A stretch of 64,000 nt of DNA. Source: Amblyornis subalaris. Taxonomy: Eukaryota; Chordata; Aves; Passeriformes; Ptilonorhynchidae. Of the stretch, positions 27,810 through 43,261 are shown one piece after another. Each line of letters starts with the position of its first letter. Position 1 is the stretch's first letter. A program made the translations under genes and the position numbers. The notes beneath the pieces are model-generated. The model worked only from the letters and a program-made list of their open reading frames with translations. It ran no database searches and was not told the DNA's origin. The DNA is taken from contig JACAXG010000064.1 of assembly GCA_018881555.1 (NCBI GenBank), forward strand, positions 310,001 to 374,000. The letters are read 5' to 3'.

Positions 27810-27883
27810 AGGCCTTCCTGGAACATGAGCACAGCAGGTTTCTGATGCTCNGTGTAGAAGAAGGCTTCTGAGAATCTCCTCAC
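27810..27883 (-). CDS. FAM135B: FAM135B exon, residues 163-186
   Basis: 74 nt, acceptor CCTCTCAG|GTG and donor GGCCT|GTAAGT. It encodes VRRFSEAFFYTEHQKPAVLM and FQEG, a highly conserved FAM135 segment. It starts in phase 0 and leaves CT, completed by the G that opens the next exon (Leu 187). The N at 27852 is in an ACN threonine codon and is harmless. Confidence 0.93.
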
Positions 27884-30214
<2,331 letters not shown>

Positions 30215-30823
30215 TCAAGATAGTGTTATGAAAAAGAATCAGTTTGTATGGCAGATTAAGTCCTTTCAGGAACAACAGCAACAAGAAAAATTTCTCTCAA
30301 TTTAGAAGTGTTATTATTAAAGCTACCATTTTCAGTTATTTTACCCCGAATAAAGCTGGTGAGACTTCTACTCCTTAAAAGCCACGAATTTTAGTGCAAA
30401 GAGTCTCAGCTACCCAACTGGAGAGCAAGAAGTGGGAAGAGACTCATTTTTTGCAGATACTTTACTGTAGGTGTAGTAAGTTGGGGGGGGAAAAATCAAA
30501 GACTGTGAGTTCCAAATTATCCAGCAGATGGTGCTGGATGCTCTGAAATAATAAACCATGGCCAGGCTCTGTCAGCAAAAGGAACCCCCTCAGCCATGTC
30601 ACGTTAGGATACAGATGAGTGATTGAGGGGGAAACGAACAACAAACACCAAACCAAAACACTGTCACCTTAACACATGATGAAAACAGAAATCCCAGAGT
30701 GCTGTTGCCTGTGTCCCACATTAGAACATGCTGGGGCCCTGCGTGCCCTCCAGCTCTGTGCTAAAGCTCCGTGAGAAAGCAAAGTCTCTGCACAGCAAAC
30801 TTCCTGGTTTCACAGTTTTGTAG

Positions 30824-31205
30824 AAACATAGAATTGAAGAATGGGTTGGGTTAAACATCATCTCATTCCAACCCAAAGGCAGGGACACCTTCCACCAGAC
30901 CAGGTTGCTCAGAGCCCCATCCAACCTGGCCTTGAATGCTCCCAGGGATGAGGCAGCCACAGCTTCTCTGGGCAATTTGTGCCTGTGTCTCACCACTCTC
31001 ACAATAAAGGATTTCTACCCAATAGCTAATCTAAACCTGCTCTCTGTAAGTGTAACACCACACCTACTTGTCCTAGCACTACATACCCTNGTAAAGAGTC
31101 CCTTTCCAGCTCTCTTGTAGCCCTCTTTAGGTACTGAAAGGTGCTAAATATTCTCCCTGGAGTCTTCTCCAGGCTGAACAATCCCAGCCCTTTCAACTTG
31201 TCAAA
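30824..31205 (-). mobile_element. CR1 LINE 3' fragment
   Basis: Plus strand shows ACATAGAATTGAAGAATGGG, GGCAGGGACACCTTCCACCA, CCAACCTGGCCTTGAATGCT, CTCTTGTAGCCCTCTTTAGG and CTCCAGGCTGAACAATCCCA in reverse-complement CR1 order; the last phrase extends upstream of the 3' UTR into the end of ORF2. Confidence 0.95.
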
Positions 31206-31785
31206 TTGTTACTTTCTTTAATGAGAGACAGACATTGCTTTTTACCTCCATGTTATTCACCAGGTCTTTTTTTTGGTTAGGACTGCAGTCTAGATGAAAG
31301 CCTGCTTGCTTTTCACATTTTATTATGCAGGTAGTTTCCAGATTGGTGACACTGCAAACTAAGCCATGATTAAAAGCAAATTGTCTGTGTGTGAGAGAAG
31401 CAGAGAAAATTTGTGTGTGGATAACACAGATATTGTCACTGTGTTTAGATTGTTTGGATGCTATTCTCTTTTAACAACTCGTCCAAAATGGCACAAGCTC
31501 CAGCACCCATTCTGGTACTGGAAAAATCAGGGGGATACTGGAAAGCAAAAGATCCTGCCCAAATATTTCTCTTTGCAGTCAGGGCACTGCTTTATTTATG
31601 GCACCTATTTTAAATGCTGTATGTCAACGTTAGTTTTTTATTTATTAAGTCAGTAAGCTGTTTCTTACATCATAAACTGAAAGCTCAGTCTTTAAGGAAG
31701 ATGCATTATTAATGCAAGTAATCTTAGGAATAGGTGTGACGGCTATTTTACTAGTTTATTGGTTCTTAAACTTTTGAATCTATCA

Positions 31786-31886
31786 GGGAGGGAGGGAGGG
31801 AGGAAGGAAGTGAGGGAGGAAGGGAGGGAGCAAGAAGGAAGGAAGGAAGGAAGGAAGGAAGGAAGGAAGGAAGGAAGGAAGGAAAA
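31786..31886 (+). repeat. GGGA/GGAA purine microsatellite
   Basis: About 100 bp of uninterrupted purine on the plus strand except for one T and one C: GGGA units first, then a run of about 12 perfect GGAA/AAGG units. Polymorphism is likely. Confidence 0.95.
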
Positions 31887-32211
31887 GACTACTTCTAATT
31901 GTGAGAGTCTTACTGTACTGAAAATTAGTCCAAAGGAGACTATAGATTGTGCTGTTATGTGCTATACCCTTTACAGCTTCTAAATCTAGTAGAGCTGAGC
32001 CAAATAACTTATGCCTCTCTAAATCAATTTTATGTGAAATCAGATTTTCTGCAAAGTATCCAAGTCAAGACTTAAAACTAATACATTTGTCATTTCAAAG
32101 AGTTTTTCAGCCATAGCTGTAAACATTAGCTCACAATTTGTGGCAGGAGTTTAAATGGACTTCCCATATGGTTTGGACTCATCTTCCCTCCATTAATTGT
32201 TATCAAATTCA

Positions 32212-32382
32212 CTTCCCCAGGGAAGAGGTGGAATAACCAACCCCGGAATTGCTCAAAAAATTGAGTAGATGGCACTTCATTGATCTGGTTTACTGGGCAT
32301 GGTGATGTTTGGTCAAAGGACGGACTTGATGGTCTTGGAGGTCTTTTCCAACCTTAATGATTTTATCATTCTATGATTAATA
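32212..32382 (+). mobile_element. CR1 LINE 3' fragment, GGTCTTTTCC-type subfamily
   Basis: CAGGGAAGAGGTGGAATAAC, GGACTTGATGGTCTTGGAGG, TCTTTTCCAACCTTAATGAT and a degraded TATCATTCTATGATT tail. Its 3' end differs from the TCCCTTCCAACCC type elsewhere in the window, so it is a different CR1 subfamily. Confidence 0.85.
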
Positions 32383-32939
32383 AAATATATTAAATCTCTG
32401 ATTCTAAAACACTTTATCCAGTGATCAGCTGGCTCTTGCATTTCATCCTGTCACTCTTTACAATTTTTCTTTGCCTCATTTGAAATAAACTTGGCAGAAG
32501 CAAGTCCAAGAGAATAGTTCAGTCACTTCATTGCCAAAATCACTTTTTTCCTCCCATGAGCCTCCCATCACATGTAGGTACTTATATTTGAAAATATATG
32601 GTTGTACAACCTGCCAAGGTATCTTTTCTCCTGTCAGCAGAAAAGCTGTAATTGCAACCTACCCCAAATAATTTTTTCCTTCATACTGATACTCAGGGCT
32701 AGGCTCACTGAAGGACGTTAGAACAATCCAGCTGGTGACTTGTTAAAAGTGACAGGAACATCTCAATCCCGACCAATCAAAATTATGTGAAATAGTTGGT
32801 GCTAGAGAAACAGTCAACAAACTTCCCGGTGGCACCAAATTCCCTTTTTCCCTGCTTTGATACGTGTGGCTGGGCTGTCTCAGTGCACTTGAAAAATGGA
32901 CTTGAAAAACGTATGGGCAGATTCTGTTGAAAGAAATAC

Positions 32940-32989
32940 CTGCAGCTCCATGCAAAGCTGGGATAATGTCTCTTCCACAGATAGCTCCT
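32940..32989 (-). CDS. FAM135B: FAM135B small exon, residues 94-110
   Basis: Only 50 nt, encoding (E)ELSVEETLSQLCMELQ. The acceptor follows an unusually long T run (TTTTTTTTTCCCCAG) and the donor is CTGCAG|GTATTT. The exon is too short to be seen as an independent open frame, but phase (2 bases + 16 codons) and sequence fit exactly between the flanking exons. Several longer minus-strand open frames overlap it but read through the splice sites and are artefacts. Confidence 0.9.
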
Positions 32990-35624
32990 CTGGGGAAAAA
33001 AAAACACAAAGAAAGACATCAGGTTTGAGAACAGTAGATGTGAAATATTAATGCTCTGCTGTTTATTCATCAGAGAAATCAGACATTCAGTATTTTTGCC
33101 TGACAGACAAGTTTCTGTTTGGGTGTGGGCACTCCACAACTCACCTTGTACTGGTGCAGGTGCAATTTATGCTTGTGCAACCTGGACCACTAAACCAGTA
33201 GAAGTTGTTGTTGTGATTACAAAAACAACATAATTTGGCTTTTTGTTGTCTCTCTGTTACTACAAGTTTGCTAGTTAGCCTTTGGTGTTTATGGCCAACT
33301 CCAGAACTGAATGCAAAGTCTGAGCAAATGATGTGCAAGAAAGGTTGTCCCTGGGGTGCTGCAGAGCACTGTGCAGTGATATCACATTCCTGACTAGAGA
33401 AAGATTGGGCATCTCTGTGCTGCTTTGTGAAGCTGGAAGTACCTCACCACTGCAAGCAGCAGCGTTTTGAGGTATTCCTGAGAGAATCCAGCACAGGGAC
33501 ACTCCACTTTAAATGCACCACAGACCATAAGGCAAAGGAGGACATCAATCAACCCTCCAACTCTGGCAGCTTGATTTTGCAATGCGGAACTTTCCAACGG
33601 CATCCATAAAGAAACAAAGCAGAAACGAAGCAGAACAACCAACAGACCTATCCCCTCCCCAGTCCCCAAATGTCCCTTTTCAAAGAGTACTAAGAAATGG
33701 GAAAGGACAGTCCAAGATGGGTAGCACCTTGAAAAGACTCAATCTTAGCTGGTAATATTTGGGAAACAATCATTCCCATTTTTAATGTCTAAGGTAGGCT
33801 ATTTTTTTTTTTAAATATACTACTCAGGGAGCTAGGGAAAAAAAAGAATTAAGGAAGTGTGCAGAGATTTATAGTCTTGGTTTTATCTTAACCTTCTGTA
33901 AAACCCTATGAGATTAACATGACCAATANAGATGTTACAATTCAGTGAGTCATTTACATTTTCCCCCGGTCAGTGGAGAAATATAGCAAGTACAAGGTGC
34001 AGTTTATGCCACGCCAAAGTAGAAAGCACTACCTGTGTCAGATAACATATTTTTAAATGGGCCTGTTTCACCCCAATGATTGTAAGGAGATAGATATAAA
34101 AATTTGATTTATATTCATCTTACTGCGTGAATCTTACACCCCGTGATTTTACTGAGTTCTGCAACAGGTGTCAGAAGAGCAGCCTTAAAACCAAATCTTT
34201 GGTAGATTTTCAGACTGTGAACAAAATGATGCAAATAGCACTCTGCTCGAGAGGCTAAAAAGGGTATTTGCATTCAGCAAATTTGCATGCGTTACAACAA
34301 GTACATCTGCAAATGAAGTGCCTGCTTCAGTACCAGAAGTCATTTCAAAACCAGGCAAATCATTTTTAGAAAGTCAGAATGTGCTCTGGGGTAGTCCTGG
34401 AGGGGTGGTCAATCATCAAAACAGAACTCTGCCATCCCACAACCTATAACCCTGTCCGGGCGAGCCACAAATTATCTCTTATGTGTGTCTGATAACCAAG
34501 ATGCGTGAACCAGCTTTGTTGAATGTTCTATTCTGTATGAGACCTCATAAGCTGCAAATTAAAATCCTGTATTTTTTTTTGTTCTCTTGTAGCTGGATTG
34601 AATATCACAGAATGTTACTCACCTGTGATTTTTAGACTGTCTTGAAGTGAAACATATGTTGAGGAACAAGACATGAAGTGGAAAATAGGAGCTATCAAGT
34701 CCATGAGTGTGTGAAGCAGAATGCATTGTGTTTGATAGTTCTCATACACATGCAATACATTGGAAAATGCTTTTTACCCCCTTTTAAAACCTGCTGGCCA
34801 ATGCCATCGACCCTCCTAATGTAATTATCTCTGCAACGTAATAAACCAATAACTTTAAAACCTGCACACAGAAATACAAAGACAAAAAACCACAAATGTG
34901 AAATTATGAGCCACATTCCTTGAATTCAAAGAAACAGGTGAGAGAGCAGGAATTAGTCAGGAATGAGTCTCATTTTCATAGGACCACATGCTATCATTAC
35001 AAAGATGACTAAACACAAATTGCAGAGCTCCATCCCACAGATCCAGCCAGCCAGCACATTAGACCTAAGAGGCCTGACCAGTGAAAAAAACCTTCTGCCA
35101 AACCCAGAAAATCTATTAAACAATTGAATTAGGAAGAAAATCAGAAAATTTTTGAAGAACAAGTAATTGGCAGGGGACAAACACACTGTGAATTTTAAAG
35201 AAGGGCATATGATTCAAACCCACTTGTATCACCTTTCCAATTTTTCTTTTCAATCATAAAAAAAATGTTTGCTCAAGAGAAAAAAAAATATGTTAAGAGT
35301 CTTCCCCAGATTTCATGGTCATTGAGAACTAGGAGTCACATTTTCAAAATGCAACTGAGGCAAGAAATCACCGAAAGGCAAGTATTCTGAGAAATTTATC
35401 AAAATATTTTATCTATCTACACATCAGGCCACATGCTATAAAAGGATTCACATAAGCTGAGAAGTCAGTCATCTTTNACAGTGTGCAAAAATAAACATTA
35501 ATCAGAAAACACAGATGAAAATCCTTTAAAGTCTCTGCACAGGCCAAGGATTTTGGTATCAAAATATGTGTTGAAAATGCAGCACACTAAAATATTCAGT
35601 GATTTTAAATGTCTGTTCACTTAC
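32990..35624 (-). other. FAM135B: FAM135B intron, no recognised elements
   Basis: 2,635 bp, GT-AG, AT-rich, with no recognised repeat. The T-rich polypyrimidine tract at its 3' end precedes the 50-nt exon. Confidence 0.85.
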
Positions 35625-35802
<178 letters not shown>

Positions 35803-35879
35803 ATNAAATACAGAGATTAAAATTCATGGTCTCCATTTGTACCAAAGGTTTCCACAAAACCCCAGTTGTGGACANTCAT

Positions 35880-36180
35880 TCACGTCTTTTTACAAGCTTA
35901 TATAGTGGGATAAGGGGTAATGGCTTTAAACTAAAAAATTTTAGGTTTAGGCTGGATATTAGGAACAATATTCTTTACTTTGAGGGTGGTGAGACCTTGA
36001 AACAGGTTTTCCAGAGAAGCTGTGGTTGCCCCATCCCTGGCAGTGTTCAAGGCCAGGTTGGATGGGGCTTNGAGCAACCTGGTCTAGTGGAAGGTGTCCC
36101 TGCCCATGGCAGGGGGGATGGAACGAGATGGTCTTTAAGGTCCCTTAAACCCAAACTATTCTATGATTCTTCAATTCTAA
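35880..36180 (+). mobile_element. CR1 LINE 3' fragment, relatively intact
   Basis: GTGGGATAAGGGGTAATGGC, GAGGGTGGTGAGACCTTGAA, CAGTGTTCAAGGCCAGGTTG, GTGTCCCTGCCCATGGCAGG and CAAACTATTCTATGATTCTT in order. It begins about 100 bp upstream of the 35778-35625 exon. Confidence 0.95.
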
Positions 36181-39100
36181 TCAAGCAGATGGCACCAAAG
36201 AGAGGTTTTAACCATCCCAACCTCTCAGCCACCCAACTAGCAAGATGTAAACCAATAGTATCTCATGCCATATGTTCATTTTGCCCAAATCATAAGAAAA
36301 ATATCAGGTCTTAGCAATGTTGTCACATGCAAAGAGCCTCAGACCAAACAGTGCAACAGATTCCATCCCTCATGTCCCAGAGTCTCTTCCCACAACACAG
36401 AGAGTGCTGTGCAAAACATGCCCTCTCTGCTAGAGGAGGAGGGATGGAAAGAACTGAAAAGATGGCTATATTCACTTGCCTTTTTCCTCTTTATACCCTC
36501 CTGCAAAGGTTACAGCTAGATGGTATCATGGTATGCTTTGTTATGTGTATTAGAGAAAAAATGCAGACGGCATTGATCTATCAACAAATATGAGCCATTC
36601 TGTACTCCAGGATCAATGTCAGTGTTAGTATATGTTATTGTGTTAGTATATCTCTCATGGGAGGATATAATCAGACAGATCACAGCATATTTGCTACAGA
36701 TATTTCCCAAACAACACTTTTACACTCAGAATGTCAGCTGAGTTTGCATTAGAGCACCGTAAATCAGAAGTTTTCACTTCTGTCAAAAAATGCTTGTATA
36801 AATTACTCGTATTTGAAATCTGCACTGCTTCGATTTTAAATAAAACCATTTATTAATCTGTGGGTTTGTGAAACGTGGACAATTTGCAACTTAGTCCACT
36901 GCTTATCACTGATTGGGTAAGAGTACAATTCCTACAGCCCAGCCAGGTACTGACAGCCTCTTTGGACAGTCCCAATAGCTGTGCATGTCCAGGAGCGACA
37001 GAGAAGAACCCACCACATGCCAGTGCATCCCCTGTGTTGTTCTCCCTTTGACCTTCATAAACCCTGTATTTCACACCTCTTGGCCTGAGCCAGGATGTTT
37101 CCCTCAGCTTCTCATGCAAATCTTCAAGAAGTGAACTAGAATTCTGTGGCGGACACAAAGGGAACTGCTCTCTAGACCCGCAGAGAAAGGGCTGATGATA
37201 ATTGACAGAGTTAGCTGTTCTTCAAAGGTTTGAAAATCTCCAGTCTCAGCATGAATATTTTTTACTCTCACCATGGACCATAGAAAAAGGGAGCATAAAG
37301 AAATGCTGCTTGAAACAATAAAAAATTGGAAGTGGATTGATGTACAATGTCACGAAAATATGCCCTCCTTTATTATCCATTGCTGATTTTTTTTTTAGGC
37401 AAAAATTAGTCTGGCATTTAATGCTACACTCATAAGCAGAAAGAAGAATGTGAGTTAATTTCATAGTTTGTATGAATGCTATAACATGGTATTGTGCATG
37501 ACTACACTTTATTAGGTCTATTTTCAGCCTTTCTTGGCATAGATTATCATTTAAAAATAAAAAGTAATAGGAAAATGCACCTGCAGGTGGGCTCANAAAT
37601 GGTGTGAATTAAAGATGTTTAAAATATTACTCAATTAATTCAGGTTTGAGTTCTGCAGGGTTGGTCTGCTTCTCTTATGGCACTTTTTAAAATTTGCCCT
37701 CAGCTGAGTTACACCGGACAACTGACCACATGTTCTACACTGTAGAAACAGAATTAGGAGCACTGAGTACAACCACAACAGGCAAGTAAAATTTTCTCTA
37801 GCANTTCTCTCTATTGCAATGCAAACTTTCTTCAAATAACCGTAAAATANGGATGGTACACATGTGAATAGAGGGCTGAAAAGATTGCTCCAAGCTCTCT
37901 TTTCTCTGGGAAGGGTGTCTGTGGCCAAGAAAGGTGCTGTGCTTCGAGAATGCCATTGCATGAGAGGAACAGTGCTGCACAGTCCAGGTCGTGCCGTGCA
38001 TGAGNAAGAGGCCATATCATTAAGCTGAAGCATTTTGATGAAATTCTATTAAATGGCAACTGGCTTTGAAACCCTGTTATTTAATGGGAACATCCATCCT
38101 AATTTGAAAAATCTTTCTGTCAAAGTGGAAAACGAGCGTGACAGAAAAAAGACCACAAGCTCCAAATTTCTGGTTCTTCAGTGACTTAAAGACATTACTG
38201 CTCTCACAGGACTGCTTCTTCTGAAAGTTGTCACACATGTACAGGATACAGAGCAGGACATTACAGAGATTATTAAACCCACCTCAGGGACAGTTTAAAC
38301 TGATGTGAACTAAGGTCTGTGCATCTTCATCTGCAGGGACCCCAGCAGGGCAGGCATCTGTCAGATGATGCCATTATAGACTGCTGCAGCTAAATCAGCT
38401 TATCCATCACTGTTCAGCAAGCTGAGAAATGTCAAGAAATGTCTTCCTTTGGTACAGGCTAAAGATTGCAGACCTTTCACGTTCGCTATTTTAATTGCAT
38501 CTTCTGTACATTTATGCAGGTGATTCCCTATTTCCTTGGCTATAGCCCGAAACAGGGATTCAGACTACAAGAGAAACAAATCAAGTTCTGTAACAAATAT
38601 CTCATGACCTTTTGAACTAATTCCTTCGGTCTACTGTTATTTTAATCTCATTAGTTTGCAGGTAGACAGATTCTTCTATGCTGGTTGTAAAATGCATCTG
38701 CACTGATTCCCTTTTCCAAGACCTGTCTGCAATGCTAGACTGTATCTCTGGCTTTTGTCCTTTTCCATTTCTGAAAATTTTAGGAGGATGAGAATGCCTG
38801 ACAAATTTCACTTCAAGACTTAAGATCTAAAGGTACTCTGATAGCAAAGATTGATGGCAACACAGAAGTTAGTAGTACTGACACAAAAGGGTTTCTTCCA
38901 TTGTGCCAACACCATTAAGACAAAATAGATCAAGAAAGCCAAGACATGGTGGGAAAAGAAGGAGTCTGGAGACTCATCCAATACAGGATGGAAATCCTCC
39001 TTAGCCCTCCTTTTGTTGTGAATGTATTTATACAAATATTTTTCATTGTCTTTTAAGCAGTAGCCAAATTAAAGCTGGGCTTTGGCTGTTCTGATTTTCT

Positions 39101-39274
39101 CCCTGCATAACCTTACAACACCCTTGTAGTCTTCCTGAGTTTCCTGTCCCTTCTTCCAGAGGTCATAAAACCTCTCCAGCTACAGGGCTCTGAAGCTCTC
39201 TTTGCATGAAAAATCCTGTGCGCATAGGCTTAATTTCTCAGTTTCTCTGATTACTGTGAAATTATCATCATCAA

Positions 39275-39362
39275 TCATAGAATCATAGAATCATAGAATC
39301 ATAGAATCATAGAATCATAGAATCATAGAATCATAGAATCATAGAATCATAGAATCATAGAA
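39275..39362 (-). repeat. (TCATAGAA)11 perfect octamer tandem repeat
   Basis: Exactly 11 uninterrupted 8-bp units (88 bp), abutting a CR1 3' end. It is the CR1 terminal octamer expanded; most CR1 copies here keep one to three units. Confidence 0.97.
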
Positions 39363-39440
39363 TGGCTTGCATTGGAAGTGACCTTAAAGATCATCTAGTT
39401 CAACTCCCTGCCATGTGTAGGGAGACCTCCCACTAGATGA
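39363..39440 (-). mobile_element. Short CR1 3' end next to the octamer array
   Basis: TGGCTTGCATTGGAAGTGAC, CTTAAAGATCATCTAGTTCA and ACTCCCTGCCATGTGTAGGG are the reverse complement of a CR1 3' end. Only about 75 bp remains. Confidence 0.88.
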
Positions 39441-40889
39441 TGACATAAAGAAAAACCTAATCAAATGTCAGATAAAAACAATTGCCTAGTGTTTTGGAAA
39501 TGTAAAGGCTTCAGTTCACTGTGATCATGTTGTACAANGCCAGACCCCAACACTGGGCCATCACTGTCCCTTGTCCATCTCTCCTCTAAGGTGGTCTTCT
39601 GCTGGATTTACCCAGCCAAGCAAAATAGCCCACAATATCAACAACCCCAAACAAACTAAACATTCTTGGCAATATCCCCGCTGAATACATTTAAATAAAT
39701 CAGCCTTTTAAATGAATAGGTTCCCTGTGCAATGCTCTTATCAGTCAAGAGACTTCTCCTATAATTAGATGCTATTGCTTTAGAAATGTACTTTTCCTTT
39801 ACAACAAGAGAAAGGAAAATTACTCTCAAAAAGCAAACACCTTCATCAAATAAGGTTCATGCCAATCCATTTTTCAAATGCAGAGAACAATTTGTGGATA
39901 TTCACTTCCAGTGTACTAAGTCTGTTGAATATCAAAAGGCACCAACTGGATTTTATGCTTTGTTATACACAGTAAGTTGCTTGTATTTGTTTTGTATTAA
40001 AGCAATTTCATGAGCTATGTTAACTACGTGCAGTGTTCAACAATAGCACTAACAGTTGGTAAATGAGACCCTTTACGTTTAATCTAACTCTTAACACATT
40101 TCACAATTCAGATTCAAATTGCTTGTCAAGAATTTTAAGATGCTAAAAAGCCATTGCAGACNAAATAGACATGTTTTGCAGTCTCCAACAGTTTTCCAGT
40201 AGCAGGGAGAGCTACCCTACCTTACCTACTTCTGAGAAAGACCTTGAAACAGAGGGATAAATCTCAGCATCCCAAGACAAATGCAGCTTCCGAGTCCACA
40301 GTATCTGCCCCTTCGTCTGCAAGCCCATTTTGATCATCTAATATGAAAATTTTATTCTAGTTTCAAAGTCAAGGACCGAGGCATTTCTTCATCTCTACTC
40401 TGGANGCTGTTTTCTAAGATAGAACGTTTCCTGTTATTTGGTGGTTGGAAATGAAATCATAGTTATGGCTTGAGCTAAAGCCTTAGTGTTTACACTTTGT
40501 TAGTGAAAGTGCTTGAGAGTGGTGGGAGAAGGACAAGATTTTACTCCATTTGCTGAAATTGGTTTCATGTTAGAAATTATTTTTGTTTTAAAGAGGTTAT
40601 TATGTAAATATATTAAAATGAGCTCTCAGAGAAGACCGACGAGGCAAAAAATGTCTTTTGACCCATTCTTATGTCAGAAATTACATGAAATTCAAAGAGA
40701 AAAAATAATCTAGGTGATTTAAAACGAAAAAACTTTTAATGATAGTATTTCATGAGGAAAACAACAACCAAGCAACCAAAAAAAAAAAAAAGGAAAAATT
40801 CTGCATTTGGGTTGATTAAGAATATTTTTATAAATATATAGGCTATATATAGAAAAAAAACCTATATGTCTACATATAGAGTCATTGTA

Positions 40890-41122
40890 GAGGTTTAGAT
40901 TAGATATTAGGAAAGATTTCTCCATGGAAAGGGTTGTCAAGCACAGGAACAGGTTACCCAGGAAAGTGGTGGAATCACTATCCCTGGAAGTGTTCAAAAA
41001 TCCTGTGGATATGGCACTTGAGGACATGGTGTAATGGTGAACATGATGGTGGTGCTGAGTTGACAGTTAGACTTGATAATCCTAAAGGTCTTTTCCACCC
41101 TTAACGATTCCATGATTCTATA
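40890..41122 (+). mobile_element. CR1 LINE 3' fragment, GGTCTTTTCC-type subfamily
   Basis: TTAGATTAGATATTAGGAAA, GGTTACCCAGGAAAGTGGTG, TCCCTGGAAGTGTTCAAAAA, then ACTTGATAATCCTAAAGGTC and TTTTCCACCCTTAACGATTC CATGATTCTAT. Same 3'-end type as the copy at 32.2 kb. Confidence 0.9.
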
Positions 41123-43261
41123 TATGTGTAGATGTATATGTATAGTTACATCTCTGTTCAGCTATGGAAAAATGCCAAACCCAAACAACTCCCCCTCATT
41201 AATTCATTCATCAATACAAACATCTTCTAGATCCCTGTGCCAGGCAGTGAAAAATTATTGGCAAATCTGAAAATAAACACCCTTGAAATGAACACATCAG
41301 TTCAGAGATGTGGAAGCCCAGAGTGGCCCACTTGTGGATGCCATTCTGCCACTTCCTCAGCAAACACTGCATGTTCAGTGGTGTTCTCTGTGTATGTGCC
41401 ACTCTGCCAGTGCTCCCAGCAATTTTCCTAAATGGTGGCTGAATTTAACCTTCTTTGAGAGATATGGAAAAAGTCATGACATGTCTAAAAGTGTGGTGAA
41501 AATGGCAGCCAAAAAAAAAAAAATTAAATGTTTATTAAGCAGAGCAACCACAGACTACATACAACAGGCATGGTAGAGAAATCTTGATCCCATTTGGCAG
41601 AAAAACAATGCATCTCTGTTCTTCATCTGTCAGCAGCAGATATGTGCACACAGAACTTTCTTGAGGGTTGGGTGACAACCACATAAGCCAGCTCCTATAA
41701 ACCTCTTTCCTCTAATATCCACTAACAGGAAGACAGCATGCTTATGGGAGGAGCAGGTATGAAACACTGGGAAAATTAAGTACTTTCCATTAAAAAAAAT
41801 AAAACATAGGACCAAATATTTAAGATAAATAGATATATTGGACTAGGATGTACTTGAATGTGTATATTCTAACAACTTAATAAATTGCTTTGATTGTATT
41901 GATTTACTAGTCTGCATTTGATATGATGGTTCATTATTCAAAGGTCTAAGTAAAATCATTATATTATATTTAAATTTGATTAAAGTGACATTAATAACGC
42001 TAATCTAAAGCTTCAATAAAGGACAATAATTAGAAAGACTGACAATATATGGAACTATTTATGCTATGCCTCTCACTAAATCTGTTATGTAAGAAAATGT
42101 AGGTTGGTGTTTTATAAATACATGATACAATTTGACATTTATATTACCTCTAAAAGTTAGAGCTACTTTGTCAAAACCACTGGGATAATAACACTGTAGA
42201 AAAAATATTTGACATTGCAGTCAGATTTTGTGACAGATTCAGTGATAATTTACAACTTGTGCAAAATTAGCAGGTAGAAAGTGAAAGTATTGGACTTGAG
42301 ACTCTTGTGAAATAGGTACCATCAGGCTTGAAAAAGAGCATCCTCTGAACAGGTTGAAGAGAATTATCCTGGTCAGCTCTAATGATTGTGTCTCATGGTT
42401 TCAATACTATAAGTTACTCTTCTAAACACAGGCTGTAGGTTTCTTAATTACAATTGGCCAAGGAAGAAGAAATGGCCAAGAAAGTATTTGTTAGAAAAAT
42501 TTCCATCTAAAAATATAATTCTAGTAAAGGAAAAAATGTTTCACAGATCACACAGATTTTTCTTAAAAGTTATTCTAGGAGAAAAATCTGGAAAAACACT
42601 GACAAAGTTCTAAATAGCTCATATTAACCCTCCTAGGAAAAAAAATCATTTTTTATTTAAAGTAAAATTTCTGACCTTTTTTCTCTTCATTTTCTTTTTC
42701 ATCAAGATCATATTCACATAGCAATATATTGGAGAATTTAAGGGTCAAAAAACTCACCAAAATGCTTTAGTTCATTCACGGGTGTTTTGGTTTCTTGTGT
42801 GTTTTTTCCCAAATTTTTCTTTTAGGGGACACTTTACAAATTTTAAATTTCTATGCAATAAAATGATGTCAAATTCAAAAATCACCTCAGCTTGTTTGAA
42901 GTTTATTTCCCACATCACTTTAAAAACTCAACCTAGTGACTGGAGGTTATGTTACATCCTATATATCATCACAAATGTCTACAATCACGATGGCTCTTTG
43001 TGTAAAAGCATACACAGGGTATTCTACAGAAGTTTTTGAACAATTCTGATTATGATAAATAAGAAGGGGGAAAAAATCCTTTTTCTCCACTTGGTCTCTA
43101 GGGTTATACATCACATAGAGAAAATTAAAGCCGTAAAAACATTGCTTTAGCAGTAAGTTAAGCACTGGGGAAAATGTCTCATGAAAGTCAAAGCAGCGTC
43201 TGACAGGAGGCATCCTTCTTCCAAGATGAGCACTGAATCATCTGGCACAAGAAAAGTTGTA

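Noticed and set aside
31759..31983. Open frame with Arg-Lys-Glu-Gly repeats
   Set aside because: It is translation of the GGAA microsatellite and has no independent support.
39275..39362. Regular repeats considered as a CRISPR-like array
   Set aside because: The units are 8 bp, contiguous and without spacers; they are a CR1-derived microsatellite in vertebrate DNA.
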